Shown here: positions 12,548 through 24,728 of the stretch, one piece after another
How positions within the stretch are numbered: position 1 is the first letter of the stretch
Layout of the letters: each line of letters starts with the position of its first letter
NCBI GenBank assembly: GCA_032768795.1
Contig: CP136492.1
Location: 2,542,001 to 2,606,000 of the forward strand
Direction: 5' to 3'
DNA from: Tremella fuciformis
Taxonomy: Eukaryota > Basidiomycota > Tremellomycetes > Tremellales > Tremellaceae
DNA length: 64,000 nucleotides
Translations under genes and position numbers: made by a program
The notes under the pieces: generated by a model
What the model was told of the DNA's origin: nothing
The model's database searches: none
Seen by the model: only the letters and a program-made list of their open reading frames with translations

Positions 12548-13811
12548 TTAGTCAAAGTTCAGGGTGCGCTGTTGCTTCCAGCTCTCCCTGGCCAGCTCGA
12601 TGATTCGGATGTTGTCGCGAGCCGTTTTAGCAGTAACGTACGGCTTGATCTCGCCCCGGATGGCCCTGGCAACATCGCGGTAGTAGCCAGTGTAGTCGCC
12701 CTTGATAGTGGGGACCTTGCCCTCCCACAGCTGCCCCCTCTGCACCTGCGTCGGCTCGACTTGCTTGCTAGTCACCAAAGTGGCCTCGTCCTCCTTGGGC
12801 TCCACGCCATACGAGGCTGAGATCAATCAGCGAAACCGGCATTGGAGCGAGAAGAGCAACTCACGATCGGTCACTTTCACGCCGGCGTTGATCTGGTTCT
12901 CCTGAGGATCTTCCCCGAACTTGACGTAGCTCCCATCCCTGCCGCGCGCAAAGTGCTTGAGCTGGGCGTTCAGGCGACTGATCACCGCCGTCTTGACCTC
13001 CACAACCAGGCCCTGCTTTTCAGGAGGATAGGTCAGGTAGATGTCGAACGTGTCCTCGGTCTCAGACTTGCTGTGTGGGTCCGACATGACCCGGTAGTGC
13101 GCTCGGACGGTGGCGGGAGGGCCGAAGAGGCACAGGGCCTGGTCGATGGTGTGGCATCCGATACCGAAGTTCATACCTGTGCCCGGAGCGAACACGGTCC
13201 CGGACCGCTTGATGCTGTTGACGACCCATTGCGGGAGGTCGATATCGTAATGCAGCTGGATGTCCGTGATGGTGCCGAGTGCCCCGGAGTCGATGTACTT
13301 CTTGAGGGTCAGGAAGTCCGAATCGTATCGCCGGTCTGAGCGTCACCCTTATGCTTCCACACCCGGGTGCCAGCTCACTCTGGAAGGGGAAGAGGATTTT
13401 GTCCGTTTTGCTGTTGAGCTGAATCAGCTCCTCTGCGTCGACAGAGCGGTTGACAAAGGGCTTTTCTACCACGACTATGGGAGTCAGTATTAGGTCTGTA
13501 GGCTTTGCAAGCAGCTGACCGTGCTTGTTGGCCAGAATGGCAGCCTTGGCGACGAGGTAGTGCGCGTTCTCTCGATGAGGCGTGGTGACAATGACCAGCT
13601 CGACGTCCTTGTCGGCGAGGAACTCGTCTAGATCAGAGTACCACTTGAGGTGAGGGTAGTCGGTCGTGACATGGCGTTTACCCTCGGTCGGCTGACTGCG
13701 CTGGAAGATAGCCACGATTTCAAAGTCGTCCTTGAGGTTGGAGATGAAGGGAAGGTGAAAGACCCGGGAAGCGTTGCCGTAGCCCGCGATACCGACTTTG
13801 ATGGGGGCCAT
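12548..13811 (-). CDS. Gfo/Idh/MocA oxidoreductase, YdgJ-like (copy 2)
   Basis: NAD(P)-dependent dehydrogenase of the Gfo/Idh/MocA family. It starts MAPIKVGIAGYGNASRVFHL with a glycine-rich Rossmann loop; an ATG eight codons upstream (13835) is possible. The EKP motif is VVEKPFVNRSVDAEELI, after the first intron, and the catalytic-region GIGCHTIDQALCLFG holds the family His and Asp. The C-terminus GYYRDVARAIRGE closes the fold. The N-terminal GYGNASRVFHLPFI pattern matches the scyllo-inositol dehydrogenase / YdgJ branch, so it is a different branch from the copy at 10926. Four exons. It ends TAA 12550-12548. Confidence 0.88.
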
Positions 13812-13835
13812 GCTGAAAATGCGACTGTTTTTCAA

Positions 13836-14494
13836 TGTTCGGGTGACGGAGAATGGTGACGATCGGATGGTCTGTAGTGGTGTCTACAGCTGCGCAGACT
13901 GCTCAAGCTCTTATATCACGAGAACCCATTTCGGGCAACACGGCTTTTATTGACCTGTATATGGCCGGTCCGACGGTCCATTTCTCGATCAGAGAAAATG
14001 CCTCTTTGGGCAAAATGCGGAGGGCGACGACGTCGCATTCGAGTTGCTGCCAGTAAAGATGCACGAGCACGATTGTGGCATGGACTATATGAACTGCGCT
14101 TGAGTCGTGCAGTGGTCTCGTCTTTCAAGTCATTGTATAAGGCTAAAAGATAAGGTGTGCAGTGCTTCACCTTTGAGGTTGCAATATTGGTGTAGTGAAA
14201 GATGCACCGGGAAACAAAGACGACCTCGAGGGTCAGCCGAAGTCACTGTCATCAGGTGCACCTGCCATATGGTCTCGTCATTGACCGTTTGCTCGGATGG
14301 CAAGGTAGCGAAGCCCGAGGATGAGGTCTGGAGATGTCAGCTGACCAAGTTGTCCGACTGGGCTGTCAAAGCCAAAACCCGTGCACGTACAAAATCAAAA
14401 GTGTCCGGAATTTGAGGGTTGTCTTCTGTCATTGGGAAAAGCGCATTCCTGATTACTCAGTGCAGCCCTGAGTAAGGCCCATGCTAGCTTGAAC
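13836..14494. promoter_or_regulatory. Intergenic region upstream of Gfo/Idh copy 2
   Basis: 659 bp between the regulator's stop and the Gfo/Idh start, both on the minus strand. A TATAAGAG element read on the minus strand (about 13907-13914) lies near 100 bp before the ATG. I see no gene or repeat in the rest. Confidence 0.45.
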
Positions 14495-17197
14495 TCACCA
14501 GAAAGAATCGTCCATGGTAAAGCTGTCGACGGGGGCTGGCTGAGTGCCGAAGAAGCCGTCCTGCGACGTCAGCCCTTACGAAACACAGCCTTCTCGTGGG
14601 GACACTCACGAAATTGGGAGTCTCCGTCGGGCCAGATGGCTCTTCGGACTGTGATCGACTAGGCATTCTGGACTCGGTTGCCACCCGCCGCATCAATCGA
14701 TGCAGTAGACGAGCGACAAAGTCTGTGGGTGCCTGGCTGTCTCCGGAAGACGTCTCTTCGCAGCAGCGATGGATGCGTCGCAGTAGGGATCCGACGTAAA
14801 GGCGACGCTCTTTGCCTACCCGGTACAGCAGCTACCTGTGTCAGACCGCAAACACACACGCGCAACCGCGCTCACCTGGGGAAGGAACTGAGCCAAGGAT
14901 GACAACTGCCAGATCGAGACATCCTGCAAGAACCGCAACATGCCGTTCTTCGACATGATCTCCGCCTGCGCGACGATGAGTGAGGACACGGACAGGCACG
15001 CCTCGACCGCCGCCCCAACTTCAGACTCGGATGCGCAAGTCTCGGTGGCTATCTCCAAAGCGCGACAGCGCACAGCGAAGAGGGGTCCCAGGGCCGTCCA
15101 ATGCATGTACTGAAATGCTTCCTTCGAGAAGCCGGGTTCTGGCACAAAGTGACCTGAGACTCAGAGGGCCGCGTGCAGTCGCTAGCATGGCTGCCTACCG
15201 TTGCTGCTGAACCATCGATTCAGCAGTTGTTCATGGCGATCTTCAAATTCGGCAAGGAGGTTGCTGCAGTAATCCTTGGGTAGATGAGGGTTCTTCAGCA
15301 GCAGATCCGTGATATCGTAGATCGGCAAAAGACTGCGCGTTACCTGAGATCTTGTGTGAGTAAAGAACCCACTCGTGGGAGCATGCGAGAGAAACGTCAA
15401 TGTGCAAGCACAGCTGGCTATGCTCTCGTGCCCAGCTAATGCCCTGTTCATAGTCAGCTACGGGATAGTTGCTGGCCTGTCATGAACCCACGTTGACCAG
15501 ATCCTTCGACTGAATGGCTTTCGGGAGGTCGAAGAGTCGCGCATATCTGCGGAAAAAGTCAGATATACAGCTGCTCAGCCTATCGTAGGACTGACATTCT
15601 GTCAAAGACTGCAAGAAGCAACGTCAGCGAGCCAGCTCTGGACAACACGGAAAGACTTGCTGGCAAGACCTGACATTCGTCAGCACATCCCCAAGCGGGC
15701 AGGGCTCGACTCACACATCCAGGCTCTCTCATGATTCTACTACATTAGCTGTTTCCGATTGAGGCCCATGTCAAATGCGTGGACCTACCAGTATCATTCG
15801 AGCCTCGTGGTCGTCTTCCGGCAGAGGTGTGGCTCGAGGTATGTGCCACCTCATCTGATACCCCATGCGGATGGCCAAGCCTAGCTTGCTCCACGCCGTC
15901 CGATCCGTGGGGGACTTGAAGTACACTAGCAGCATCAGAGCCTGAGTCAGGCCTGTGTTGCATGCTCCGGAGAGGAAAGCACGAGTGATGAGGGTTTGCG
16001 TGTGCGCGAAGAGCGCCTGATAATTCTCTTGCCGAAAGTATTTGGTCACACATGTCAGGATGGCAGAGAGCAGAACCGGGGAAGTTTCACGTATGAAGGC
16101 GAGAGTGTGCACTTGAGGTCAAAGTGTCGCCAGGACCTAATGCTGTGATGTGACTCACGGTGTCGGTCGAGGAGGCAGATCATGGGGTTGAGGAAGTTCA
16201 TATACCTGCTTCTGAGCTTGCTCGAGGTCGTTGATGAAGAGCTCACAAATGTAGCAAGTGTTGAGCCTCAATGGCGCTGAATAGACCAAGAGCGACTGGC
16301 GTCAGTGATGACAGTGGAAGTGGACGCTCACCAGGACACTCTTCGGCAGCTGCTCTATCCACATCGTTGTGTCGTGAGCTTGTGCTGGGACCCGAGGCTG
16401 TTGGGCGTTGCGTGAGATCCAGTATATGAGTAGGGCTGGGCGGATTCAGATAGGCTGCGACCTCCAGTACGCTCTGGTGTCGCGGGCTACGCCCCTCCTC
16501 TGTCGAGGCATGGGTAGCAAGGGACACATGGACCGACGGCACAGACGCAATGGCAGATGGCGTGGCAGCAGTCAGTGCGGCCAAACCTGCCAAGTCATCG
16601 CCCCTGCCGTGTCCGTCCGCCGCTTCAGCACGCGAGCTCGAAGCGTCTCTACGAAGCTCGGATCTGACCGTGCCGGTATCCCGGACGAAGACGTTACGCT
16701 CCGCAGGTGTCGGTGTCGAGCTTGGCGGTCGCCCTCCCCGTTCCGACGCAGCGCGCATCTGACCGTTGATGATGGTCGACGAGGAGGACGAAATGGCCGA
16801 TGGCACTGCCCCCCGTCCAGCTTTCCGACCCCTCCGCTTCTGGACAGCAAACTCGCATGTTTTCCCGAGTCGGACTAGGCCTTGCTCAGCTTGGTCCGTG
16901 TGCAACCGGCGGAAAGGATCGGCGGTAAGCAAAAGAAGGGGAGATGACGTACCGCATCTCTCGCATCTTGTTGAAGTGTCAGAAACACCATTGCATCGAA
17001 TCTGGGCGCGTCTGAGCCCAGTACACCTTCTACCCCATCATAGACATACCTTCAAAGAGCGACAATTGGTGCACCTGGTATTTCAGCGTAGCTCTGATGC
17101 TGCCGACCACAGCGCGATGCCTTACTCACGCTACTCTATGAGAAGTTCCAGATACTGCATTCGTCTCGTGTACACTCCCGCTCGATAGTGGTGACAT
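14495..17197 (-). CDS. Zn2Cys6 transcription factor
   Basis: Fungal zinc-cluster regulator. The predicted start is the ATG at 17197-17195 (MSPLSSGSVHETNAV). The cluster is split by three introns: RVACTNCRSLK, then IRCNGVSDTSTRCERC, then GLVRLGKTCEF, which together give six cysteines with normal spacing. A basic RRGRKAG segment and a Ser/Ala-rich linker follow. The fungal_trans-like domain includes PVLLSAILTCVTKYF, ACNTGLTQALMLLVYF and LGLAIRMGYQMRWH. The probable end is FTMDDSFW then TGA 14497-14495; the last exons are the least certain. It diverges from the MFS transporter at 17566, and a strong palindrome between them could be its operator (autoregulation plus transporter control). Confidence 0.82.
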
Positions 17198-17565
17198 GCT
17201 CGGGTCACATCAACGACACCCTTCAGGCCGCTGGATGCTGCGCTACCGCCGTGTGCTAGGAGTCGGTCAATGTCGCTGCTCTCATTGCTGTGAATGGGAA
17301 CGGCGTTGCTTAGTTGTCCTTCGGCCCCTACCGACAAAACGCCGATATTCCAAATAGCCGTCGGTCAATTTCTCTGCCCCACCAGAATTGACCGACGGGG
17401 CACCTCTTTGCCCCTTGGCCGACGATTAATTGTTCCTCTCTCTCCATGCTGAGTGCTTATAAGGCGTAAGTGATCTGTGGAGGTACAGCATGTACCAAAA
17501 GCGGATCCCTCTCCGAGTACTTGACTGCTGCGCCCAGGAACACAACTCCTTTTGACACAACCAAG
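17198..17565. promoter_or_regulatory. Divergent promoter, regulator / MFS transporter
   Basis: 368 bp with no gene. It carries the nested inverted repeats described separately (17358-17424) and a TATA-like CTTATAAGG at about 17457-17465, some 105 bp before the transporter ATG. Confidence 0.6.
17358..17424. promoter_or_regulatory. Perfect 13-bp inverted repeat plus nested repeat (candidate operator)
   Basis: CCGTCGGTCAATT (17358-17370) is exactly mirrored by AATTGACCGACGG (17386-17398), with a 15-nt spacer. The right arm runs into a second perfect repeat, GGGGCA (17397-17402), six bases, TGCCCC (17409-17414), and a degenerate third copy of the half-site, TTGGCCGACG (17415-17424, minus-strand CGTCGGCCAA). 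So the motif CGTCGGYCAA occurs three times in 67 bp. Everted or inverted CGG triplets are the classic Zn2Cys6 target, and a zinc-cluster regulator starts 161 bp away. Confidence 0.7.
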
Positions 17566-19683
17566 ATGGAAGCGATCGAAGATCCCAAGGACAGGGATGT
17601 GCTTGGCGAACACCTCGAGCTCAAGTCCTCCAATGTCGACAAGCCGCTGCCCACCAACACCGTCGTGTTTGTATACGATGCCGAGCTAGAGAAAAGGTGA
17701 GCTCACGGGGGCATGGTCGGCAACTGTACTGTTTGAGCTGACACGTCTCGCAGGATTCTCCGCAAGGTCGATCTGCGTCTCGTCCCTGCCGTCTGGTTTA
17801 TGTCAATTCTGAACTGTAAGCGGTCTGTACCGTCTACTCTGACGAAATTGACAATGTCTAGATCTTGACCGGGGAAAGTACGTGATGCTTCGTTGCTCTC
17901 TCAGCGGGTGACTCATCCTCGCAGCCTTGGAAATGCCAAGTCTGCCGGGATGGAGACCGATCTCGGACTCTCATCGTCCGACTACTCACTTGCCGTCTCG
18001 ATCTTCTTCGTCGGTCAGTCCGATCTTCGACTTACTGAGGCGAGAGCTCACTCACAGGGTACCTTCTTCTTCAAGTGCCGTCCAACATGATTCTTGTCAG
18101 GAGCAAGCCTCGTCTCTATCTCTCCGCTCTTGAGGTACATTTGCGTTTGTTTCGGGAAGGTGAAAACACTAACCCTTTCAGCTTCTATGGGGAGCCATGT
18201 GTCTTGCCTTTGTCGGTGTCAAGACCAAGGGAGGTCTGTACGCACTGCGACTATGCCTCGGCATCATTGAAGCGGGTTTCTTCGTGAGTCTGCCAGGCCA
18301 GGTGGGTAGTAGCGGTTCTGACTGGGGATCAGCCTGGAGTCCTTGTCTATATGAGCGCTTGGTATCGCAAAGCCGAACTCGCAAGACGGTGGTCGCTCTT
18401 CGTCACCGCTGCCTGGTTTTCTGGTGCTTTCAGTGGTCTCCTCGGTATGTGGATTGCAAGTTGTGCACGCTGCGGCTTATGGCTTTCAGCTGGCGCTATC
18501 ATCAAAGGCCTGTCCGGCAAAAGAGGTCTTCCCGCGTGGAAGTGGCTCTTCCTCAGTCAGTTCTCGCATACGGTCAATGGCCAATCTGCTAATCCGATAG
18601 TCGAGGGTGTCTTTACGATCTTCTTTGCCCTGTGCACTCCGTGAGTGGAATGTCAGGCATTGGGGCAACGCTGAGTCACCCTAGTCTAATCCTCCCCGAC
18701 TTCCCTGCCAACACCACCTGGCTCAAGCCACACGAGCGAGAATACTGGATGGCCCGCCTGGCCGCCGATGACAACGCCGATACAGAGGAAGAAGCGTCGC
18801 TCACGCCAATGCAAGCCTTCCTGTCAGCCGTCAAGGACTGGCGCATGTGGCTATTCTGCTTCATGCAGAGCCTGATCGCCGCTGCAGGGACCATCTCCTT
18901 CTTCATCCCGACTCTTGTCTCGGCACTAGGCTACTCTGGGAGTATGGCCCAATACGTGAGTCTTCTCACGCAAGACAGGCTGCGCACTGACTCTCAATAG
19001 ATGACAGTTCCAATTTGTATGCTTTGACGGGTGACAATAACGCTTCGCTGACCCTGCTAGACGCTGTAGCCATCGTGTTTGTTGTGGCAATTTGCTTCTC
19101 CTCCGACCACTTCCAAGAGCGGCCCAAGCATCTGATGTTGATGGCGGGTCTTGCGGTGGTCTTCATCGCCATTGTCGCCGGTGTCGATTCTCCCAAACCG
19201 CGATATGTCTTCATGTGTCTGGGTAAGACGTTTTCACTCTATAAAAGCCTACATCTGACAGCGACCAGGTGTCTCATGTGTATGGGCGGCAAGCCCGGTC
19301 CATCTCACATACCTCTCCAACACGATTTCGCACCCAACGCAGAAACGAGCTGTGGTGATCGCCCTGATCAAGTGAGTCTTAGCCCCAGATAACAGGGAAT
19401 CCGCGCTGACATCCAGTGGTTTGTCAAATGTCTCGTCCATCTAGTGAGTTTCCAGTAGTTGGGGGTTCGTGTGTTGTGCTAACAACCGTCCAGCGGATCG
19501 TACATCTGGCCCTCGTCGTCTGCGCCTGAGTACATTCCCGGCTTCGTAACGGTCACCTGCTTCATGTTTGGCGTCTTCACCGCAGCGGGTCTTTCGATCT
19601 ACTTGTTCAAGAAATACCCGTATCCCGAGTCTAGGTTCAATGTTATTCGAGCCGAGAACGAGGACACTTCCCCGGCGCACTGA
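17566..19683 (+). CDS. MFS transporter, anion:cation symporter (allantoate/nicotinate permease type)
   Basis: Plasma-membrane MFS transporter of the ACS family (Dal5, Tna1, Fen2 relatives), which import carboxylates and vitamins. It starts MEAIEDPKDRDVL with a hydrophilic N-terminus, then VDLRLVPAVWFMSILN (TM1), NYLDRGNLGNAK-type motif across tiny exons, QVPSNMILVRSKPR, LRLCLGIIEAGFF and VYMSAWYRKAELARR. The second half includes LSAVKDWRMWLFCFMQSL and GSYIWPSSSAPEYIPGF, ending FNVIRAENEDTSPAH at TGA 19681-19683. It is cut by about ten introns, including very small exons around 17860-17930. Likely co-regulated with the divergent zinc-cluster regulator at 17197. Substrate unknown. Confidence 0.88.
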
Positions 19684-20046
19684 GGCGCGCGGTCGGGCTT
19701 GAGAGGCGGAGCTAGGGACTGTGAGGTGCCAGTCATGTAGGAGTCGAGGTGGAAAAAAAGGGCGACCAGAGGGATATGATCGTAGTCGATGGTAAAACCA
19801 CCTTAAGCGGGCATGCAAGTTTGAACAAGGAAGTGGGCCTTTGGGAACAGCTGTAGCAGCTGTACGTGTCTGACCAAAGTAACGCAGGGCGGACAGTCGT
19901 CAGGAGCGTCACCCCGGCGTGTCCTGCCTCAGAAGCATGGCGGCCGTAGGGCAGAGCAGCAATGCCAGCGATAACACTGAAGACACTCGCAAGATGATGA
20001 CGATGCATATTTGGTACCATAGCCATGCCTACTAAATGCACAGTAT
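19684..20046. other. Convergent 3' intergenic region
   Basis: 363 bp between the stops of two convergent genes. I see no gene, repeat or RNA in it. Confidence 0.4.
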
Positions 20047-20722
20047 CTACTTGGACTTGTTGAGCATCACATGCACACCATTCATGGCGTCCGTCTCGGC
20101 GCCATACTTCTTCACGATGGGGTACAGCTGTGCCATGACCTCAGGCTTGTTCGGCGCCGTCTTGAAGCCGACCAAGTGCGCGTCGAGCGTGTCCCACGGC
20201 TGGATCTGGACGGCCGTGGTGGGATCCTCGATGCCCTGGCCCAGGGCGGCGTACGGGCATCCGTCAAAGGCGGTGACGAGCTTGAGACCCGCAGACCACT
20301 CGCGGTAGAAGTCCTCAAAGGCGATATCGCTCTTGAGCTGAATGGTGACGAGTTCGACGCACTCGGGGAGGTGGTCGAACGAGACGGGATCCCAGAGCTT
20401 GTAGTGCGCGACCTGGGAGATGGCCTTGTGCGACCCGTTCAACGTCGTGGCGAGCGCCCCGCTGGCCTTGGATCCAGTCTGAATGGACCGTTAGTGTCCA
20501 CTTGTTCCGAAAGGTAAGGGGACGTACCTCGAAGCTGCTCCATTTGGACGCGACGACCGAGTTTCCCGGCTCTTCCAGGATGGTACCCTCGAACTCGACG
20601 CCCTCTGCGCCCTCTGCCTTCTCCAGACCCTTCACGGCCTCCTGGACGCCGGACGTGCCAGTCTGCCCGGGAGTGTACCACACGACCTGCAGTACGCCTG
20701 GCTGCTGCTGAGGGGAAGACAT
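20047..20722 (-). CDS. Dimeric alpha-beta barrel (ABM-like) protein, function unknown
   Basis: Small protein of about 208 residues, two exons with one intron near 20478-20527. The first exon (MSSPQQQPGVLQVVWYTPG) and the second (KLWDPVSFDHLPECVELVTI) each read like a ferredoxin-like beta-alpha-beta unit. LVTIQLKSDIAFEDFYREW followed by GCPYAALGQGIEDPTTAV is typical of fungal antibiotic-biosynthesis-monooxygenase-type (ABM) domain proteins. No signal peptide or membrane segment is visible. Members of this fold include quinol monooxygenases and heme-degrading enzymes but also proteins of no known activity, so I give no reaction. It diverges from the inositol-type dehydrogenase at 21854. Confidence 0.75.
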
Positions 20723-21853
20723 TGGGAATGCGACTCTTGAGCGATGGTGAGAGTGAATGGGGCGAACTTGGGCGTTTCTAGCAACTGCCAGGCAGCCTTT
20801 TTACACACCCTCATGGCTTGCGACAATTGGCCGGTTCAAATGTCCGTCGGCAAGTGGAGACTCGCGGTTGAAAAACGGCAGTTCTCTTCTCAGCGGGCCC
20901 ACTTGACTCAGCCACTACGGACGGGTCAGCGTCAGAGCTCTTTCGACACCAGTGGCTCAGTCAATGCCGGTTGGAGCGTAAAATAACCGTGGGGTACGGT
21001 CATTTACGATTACACCCTCGTCGCACGGTGTTACTCCTCGCCGGGCTCGGCGGTGGGTTAAGCTCCCTTCAGTGTTGCTGCGCGAATGGGGTCAAGGATC
21101 AGCAGAGGATATGGAGACCCAACTACATAGCAAATGTCCCAACCCAGGATCCGCACCACCAAAGAGGAGGGACCATCGAACCTGGTCGAGATCCAAGTCC
21201 GAAATAAGCGAAGCGGGCATGTTGTAACACAATACGATGTCGTCGAGCCATTCAGCAAGCACGTCGGGAACGGTTCCGCTCAGCCGCAGACAACACCACG
21301 ACGTCGTCGACGCCATACGGTGATGGTGCGATGGACGTCTTACTGAGCGATCTATCCGTCAATCATTGAACGTGGAAATGTTCTGACTACCTCGAGTCGT
21401 CCCGACTGAAGACCCTGACACAGAGATCCGTCCAACACACGCTCGTCGAAGCCAAGTGTCTATACCTTCTTATGCATTCACAGAACATGCTCTCGGTACA
21501 CGCCAAAGCGCTAAAAGTGCTGCGGCTTGCGGTCCGACACCCGAGACTTCACCGGACATAAGGACACCGGAGATACTTGTATCTGGTCGGATCCGTTGTG
21601 TTTCTGGGGGATACGGCCATGGGACGCCCCGGACCAACAGTCTGAACCTCCAACTACGTCTCTTGTCTGGTGTTCGTCCGGAAGTGCGAGGTCGGGAAGC
21701 GGCAGAGATGGCCAGCATGTGCGGGCCGGACCGTTGGGACGGACGACGTGACACGTATACCGTCCCGGGACATCTTTCTGATCCACAATCTCCTGTCATA
21801 TATCCCCTCTCTGCCGTCTGACCACCTCGCACACCCTCATTGAACAACTCGTC
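20723..21853. promoter_or_regulatory. Long divergent intergenic region
   Basis: 1131 bp between two divergent starts, the longest gap in the window. A CATATATCCC TATA-like element at about 21798-21807 lies near 50 bp before the dehydrogenase ATG. Open frames here show no recognisable protein. I see no clear repeat; a non-coding RNA cannot be ruled out. Confidence 0.4.
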
Positions 21854-23164
21854 ATGTCCTCCCCTCGCCGTCTCAAGCTCGGACTGATCGGTCTCGGTCG
21901 ACTGGGCGCTATTCGGGCCCGTATTCTCGCCTTTCAGCAGCCTCGCATCGAGCTCGTGGCCGTGTGCGACACCAAGCCTGGCGCGGACAAGTGGGCAGCG
22001 GACAACCTCCCGGCATGGATCAAGTTCTTCGCAGACCCGGAGGATCTCATGAAGAACTCGGGTGCCGAGGCGATCCTGATCTCCACCGCCACCGCGACTC
22101 ATGCGCCGTTGATTCTGCTCGGCTTTGAGCACGGCCTAGTGAGCACGCGACCTCTCCCACACACAAGTCGCACAAGCTGATGAGCAGCATGTCATGTGTG
22201 AGAAGCCGATCTCGGTCGACGTGGCGACTACAGAAGACGTCCTCGCCAAGACTGCCGTCAAACCCCATCTCAAATTCCTCCTACCCTTCTCGCGCAGATG
22301 TGAGTCCCCAAGACACGACCGATAGACTGGTCTTGAGATGAGCTGACAGCAAAGACGACGACTCGTACCGTGCTGCCAAGCTGCTGGTCGACTCTGGCGA
22401 CCTTGGCGAAATCCACGCCGTCGAAACTGCTTGCCTCGATCAGCAGGACCCCTCGGGTCAGCCGAGCGCCGCACTATCGTGAAAGATGCCTGACGTGCAG
22501 GATTCTTCGTCACCTTCTCTGCTCAGTCTGGCGGGATATTCGTCGACATGGGTGTTCACGACGCACGTCTCCCCCTCTTTGTTTGTGCGGATCACCGCTG
22601 ACAGTCCCGCAGATTGACGTCGGCCGATACTTTCTCGACACGAAAACAGGCCTCTCGAACCCGAAAAAGCAGGTGAACCGTGTCGTCGCCATGGGGCAGC
22701 AGGCCGTCTACGGCGATCTCGCCAAGTACGGCGACTGTGATAACGGCTGGGGCTTGATCGAGTTCACCAACGGCAAGATCCTCACTGTCCACCTTGGCCG
22801 CACCTTGACCAACGGCTTTGAAGGTACCACTCGCGTGTGCGGGACCCAAGGCCACACCATCGTCAACGGCCACACGGCCACACACCGCGTCGAGGTCCGC
22901 GACAAGTACGGCGTGCGCACCACCACTACTCCGGATGCGTTTGTGCTGTACGACAAGTCCTTCCTCAACGACCTGGCAGAGTTTGCTGCCGCTGTCCTTG
23001 ACGGCACGCCTCTGACATGCACGCCAGAGGACGCCTATGAGGCCGCCAAGATCGCTGCTGCTCTTCAGTACTCGTTCCGCAACGGAGTCCCGGTCTACTT
23101 TGACGAGGACGGTCGTCCCGTCCTGGAGGGATCGAGGGTCAACGGACAGCCCAATGGTCACTAG
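21854..23164 (+). CDS. Gfo/Idh/MocA oxidoreductase, myo-inositol 2-dehydrogenase type (copy 3)
   Basis: NAD-dependent dehydrogenase in the IolG (inositol 2-dehydrogenase) branch. The start MSSPRRLKLGLIGLGRLGAI gives the Rossmann GLGRLG loop, followed by LVAVCDTKPGADKW for NAD ribose binding. The EKP motif is VMCEKPISVDVATTEDV, after the first intron. MGVHDIDVGRYFL is the conserved GGxxxDxxRW-type region that holds the catalytic Asp and follows the fourth intron. The C-terminus ends VLEGSRVNGQPNGH, TAG 23162-23164. Five exons. The truncated minus-strand fragment at 25508-25640 is a relative of its first exon. Confidence 0.9.
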
Positions 23165-23295
23165 AATGTCAGAAGCTATCGTAAACGTCGCATGAATTCA
23201 TGATGTATTATACCAGTGCGATCGACTACTTGCTGATCTGATACTTCTCGTAGACTTGACTGTGGGGGTGCGAGGCAGGACGATGCATACTGATT

Positions 23296-24728
23296 CTATG
23301 ATGTGACCTGCTCCAGACCAGGAGGATACGCGTAGCCCCCTTTGGCACGAACGATATCATGAATCTGTTTGTCAAGCCAGCTCGACTCTGGATGCCGTGT
23401 GAAGACAAACCTGCAGTACTCTCAACGTATCGGCGTGGCTCCAGTCCTGAGCGTCCAGTCGTCCGTCTCGGAGTGCGCGAGCACAAGCGTCCGCCTCCCA
23501 GTGCAGACCTACACCCTTGAAATCAACCGAGATTTCTTCCTCGGTCGTCCATTCAGGCTCAAAGCTATCGTCGGTAGGAGGAGGCAGCTTCTTCTTGATT
23601 TTGAGCTTGGTCAAGCGGTTGGGGCCATCCGCAATGATAATCTCCCTGGTTTGAATGAGCTCTCATTCGACCAGACGCACATGAATGAGACCCACCCATG
23701 AGTACCAATGATCTGCACTCTCTCGTCCCTTGGAGAATCGTAACCGTAGCTCACGTTCAGCGACGCCTGCGCCTCCATGTTGGGGAAGTTGAGAATGACA
23801 GAGGTCGTCAAGTCCGTCTTGGCGCGGGATTTGAGCATAGAGACCGTGATGTCGTTGGGGAAAGCTCCGTTGTTTGCCGGTGCATGGTAGAGAGCAAGAA
23901 GGGCGGGATAGAGAACGTAGATGCCCAGATCCATCCATGCCCCGCCCGCGTCTTGATGTCGGAAGGACCGATGTGTGTCTGGCCAGCCTTCGTGTGTCAG
24001 CCGTGCTCTCTCACCTCCTACAGGAAGCCCCACGGTTCCACACTGCGGTCGCGTAATCGGATTTCACCATTTTGATATCCCCAATCACTTTGTCCTCGTG
24101 TAACAGCTTTTTGAGGGTGGCCGAAGCAGGCATGAACGCCGTCCACATGGCTGGTTGTCAGCAAGAGATAGATAGGACTGAGGTGTGAAGAGCAGAGGTC
24201 ACCTTCCATCAGAAAGAGGTTTTTGGACTTGGCCAGCTGTGTCAGGGACACCCATTCCGCCGCATTCAGCACTGCGGGCTTCTCCAGCAGCACGCTCTTC
24301 CCAGCTGCTATCGCCGCTTTGGCCTCGGTGTAGTGCGACGGGTGGAGCGTGCCAATGTACACGATGCTGACATCCTGATGTCAGCTCTGAGGGAATACAC
24401 CAGCTGAACGAGGATTCACCGGATGTGAATACACTTCCTCGTAATCACCGTACGCTTCGGGTGGCAGACTGTCCACCCCGCTCAGCTGGGCGGAAGCGCC
24501 GTTGGGACAGTTTTCAGTAATGAACGACTTGGCGCGCGATCGGTCTCTAGCGCCCACGGCAATGACCGAGTGGGCGACATCTTTGATCTCCGGCCTGTGA
24601 AGGACAAGGTCCCGCACGAACCGCCCGGATATGAAACCGCAGCCGATGATCCTGTCCCATCAGCCAAGCTGAGAGAGGCATTTCAAGAGAGGACTGCCGT
24701 ACCCCCACCTGGCAACAAAGGGTGCCAT
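23296..24728 (-). CDS. Gfo/Idh/MocA oxidoreductase, dihydrodiol/D-xylose dehydrogenase type (copy 4)
   Basis: NAD(P)-dependent dehydrogenase. The first exon is tiny (MAPFVARWG, ATG 24728-24726) and joins IIGCGFISGRFVRDLVL to make the Rossmann loop. The EKP motif is VLLEKPAVLNAAEWV, followed by MWTAFMPASATLKKLL, as in the copy at 10926. GGAWMDLGIYVLYPALLAL is the catalytic segment. The last intron (GTTTGT donor) leads to IHDIVRAKGGYAYPPG and TAG 23298-23296. About seven exons. It belongs to the same branch as the 10926 copy but is well diverged, so this is an old duplication. It is convergent with copy 3. Confidence 0.87.

Noticed and set aside
20723..21853. Gene in the long intergenic region
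   Set aside because: Open frames on both strands are short, overlap each other and match no family.
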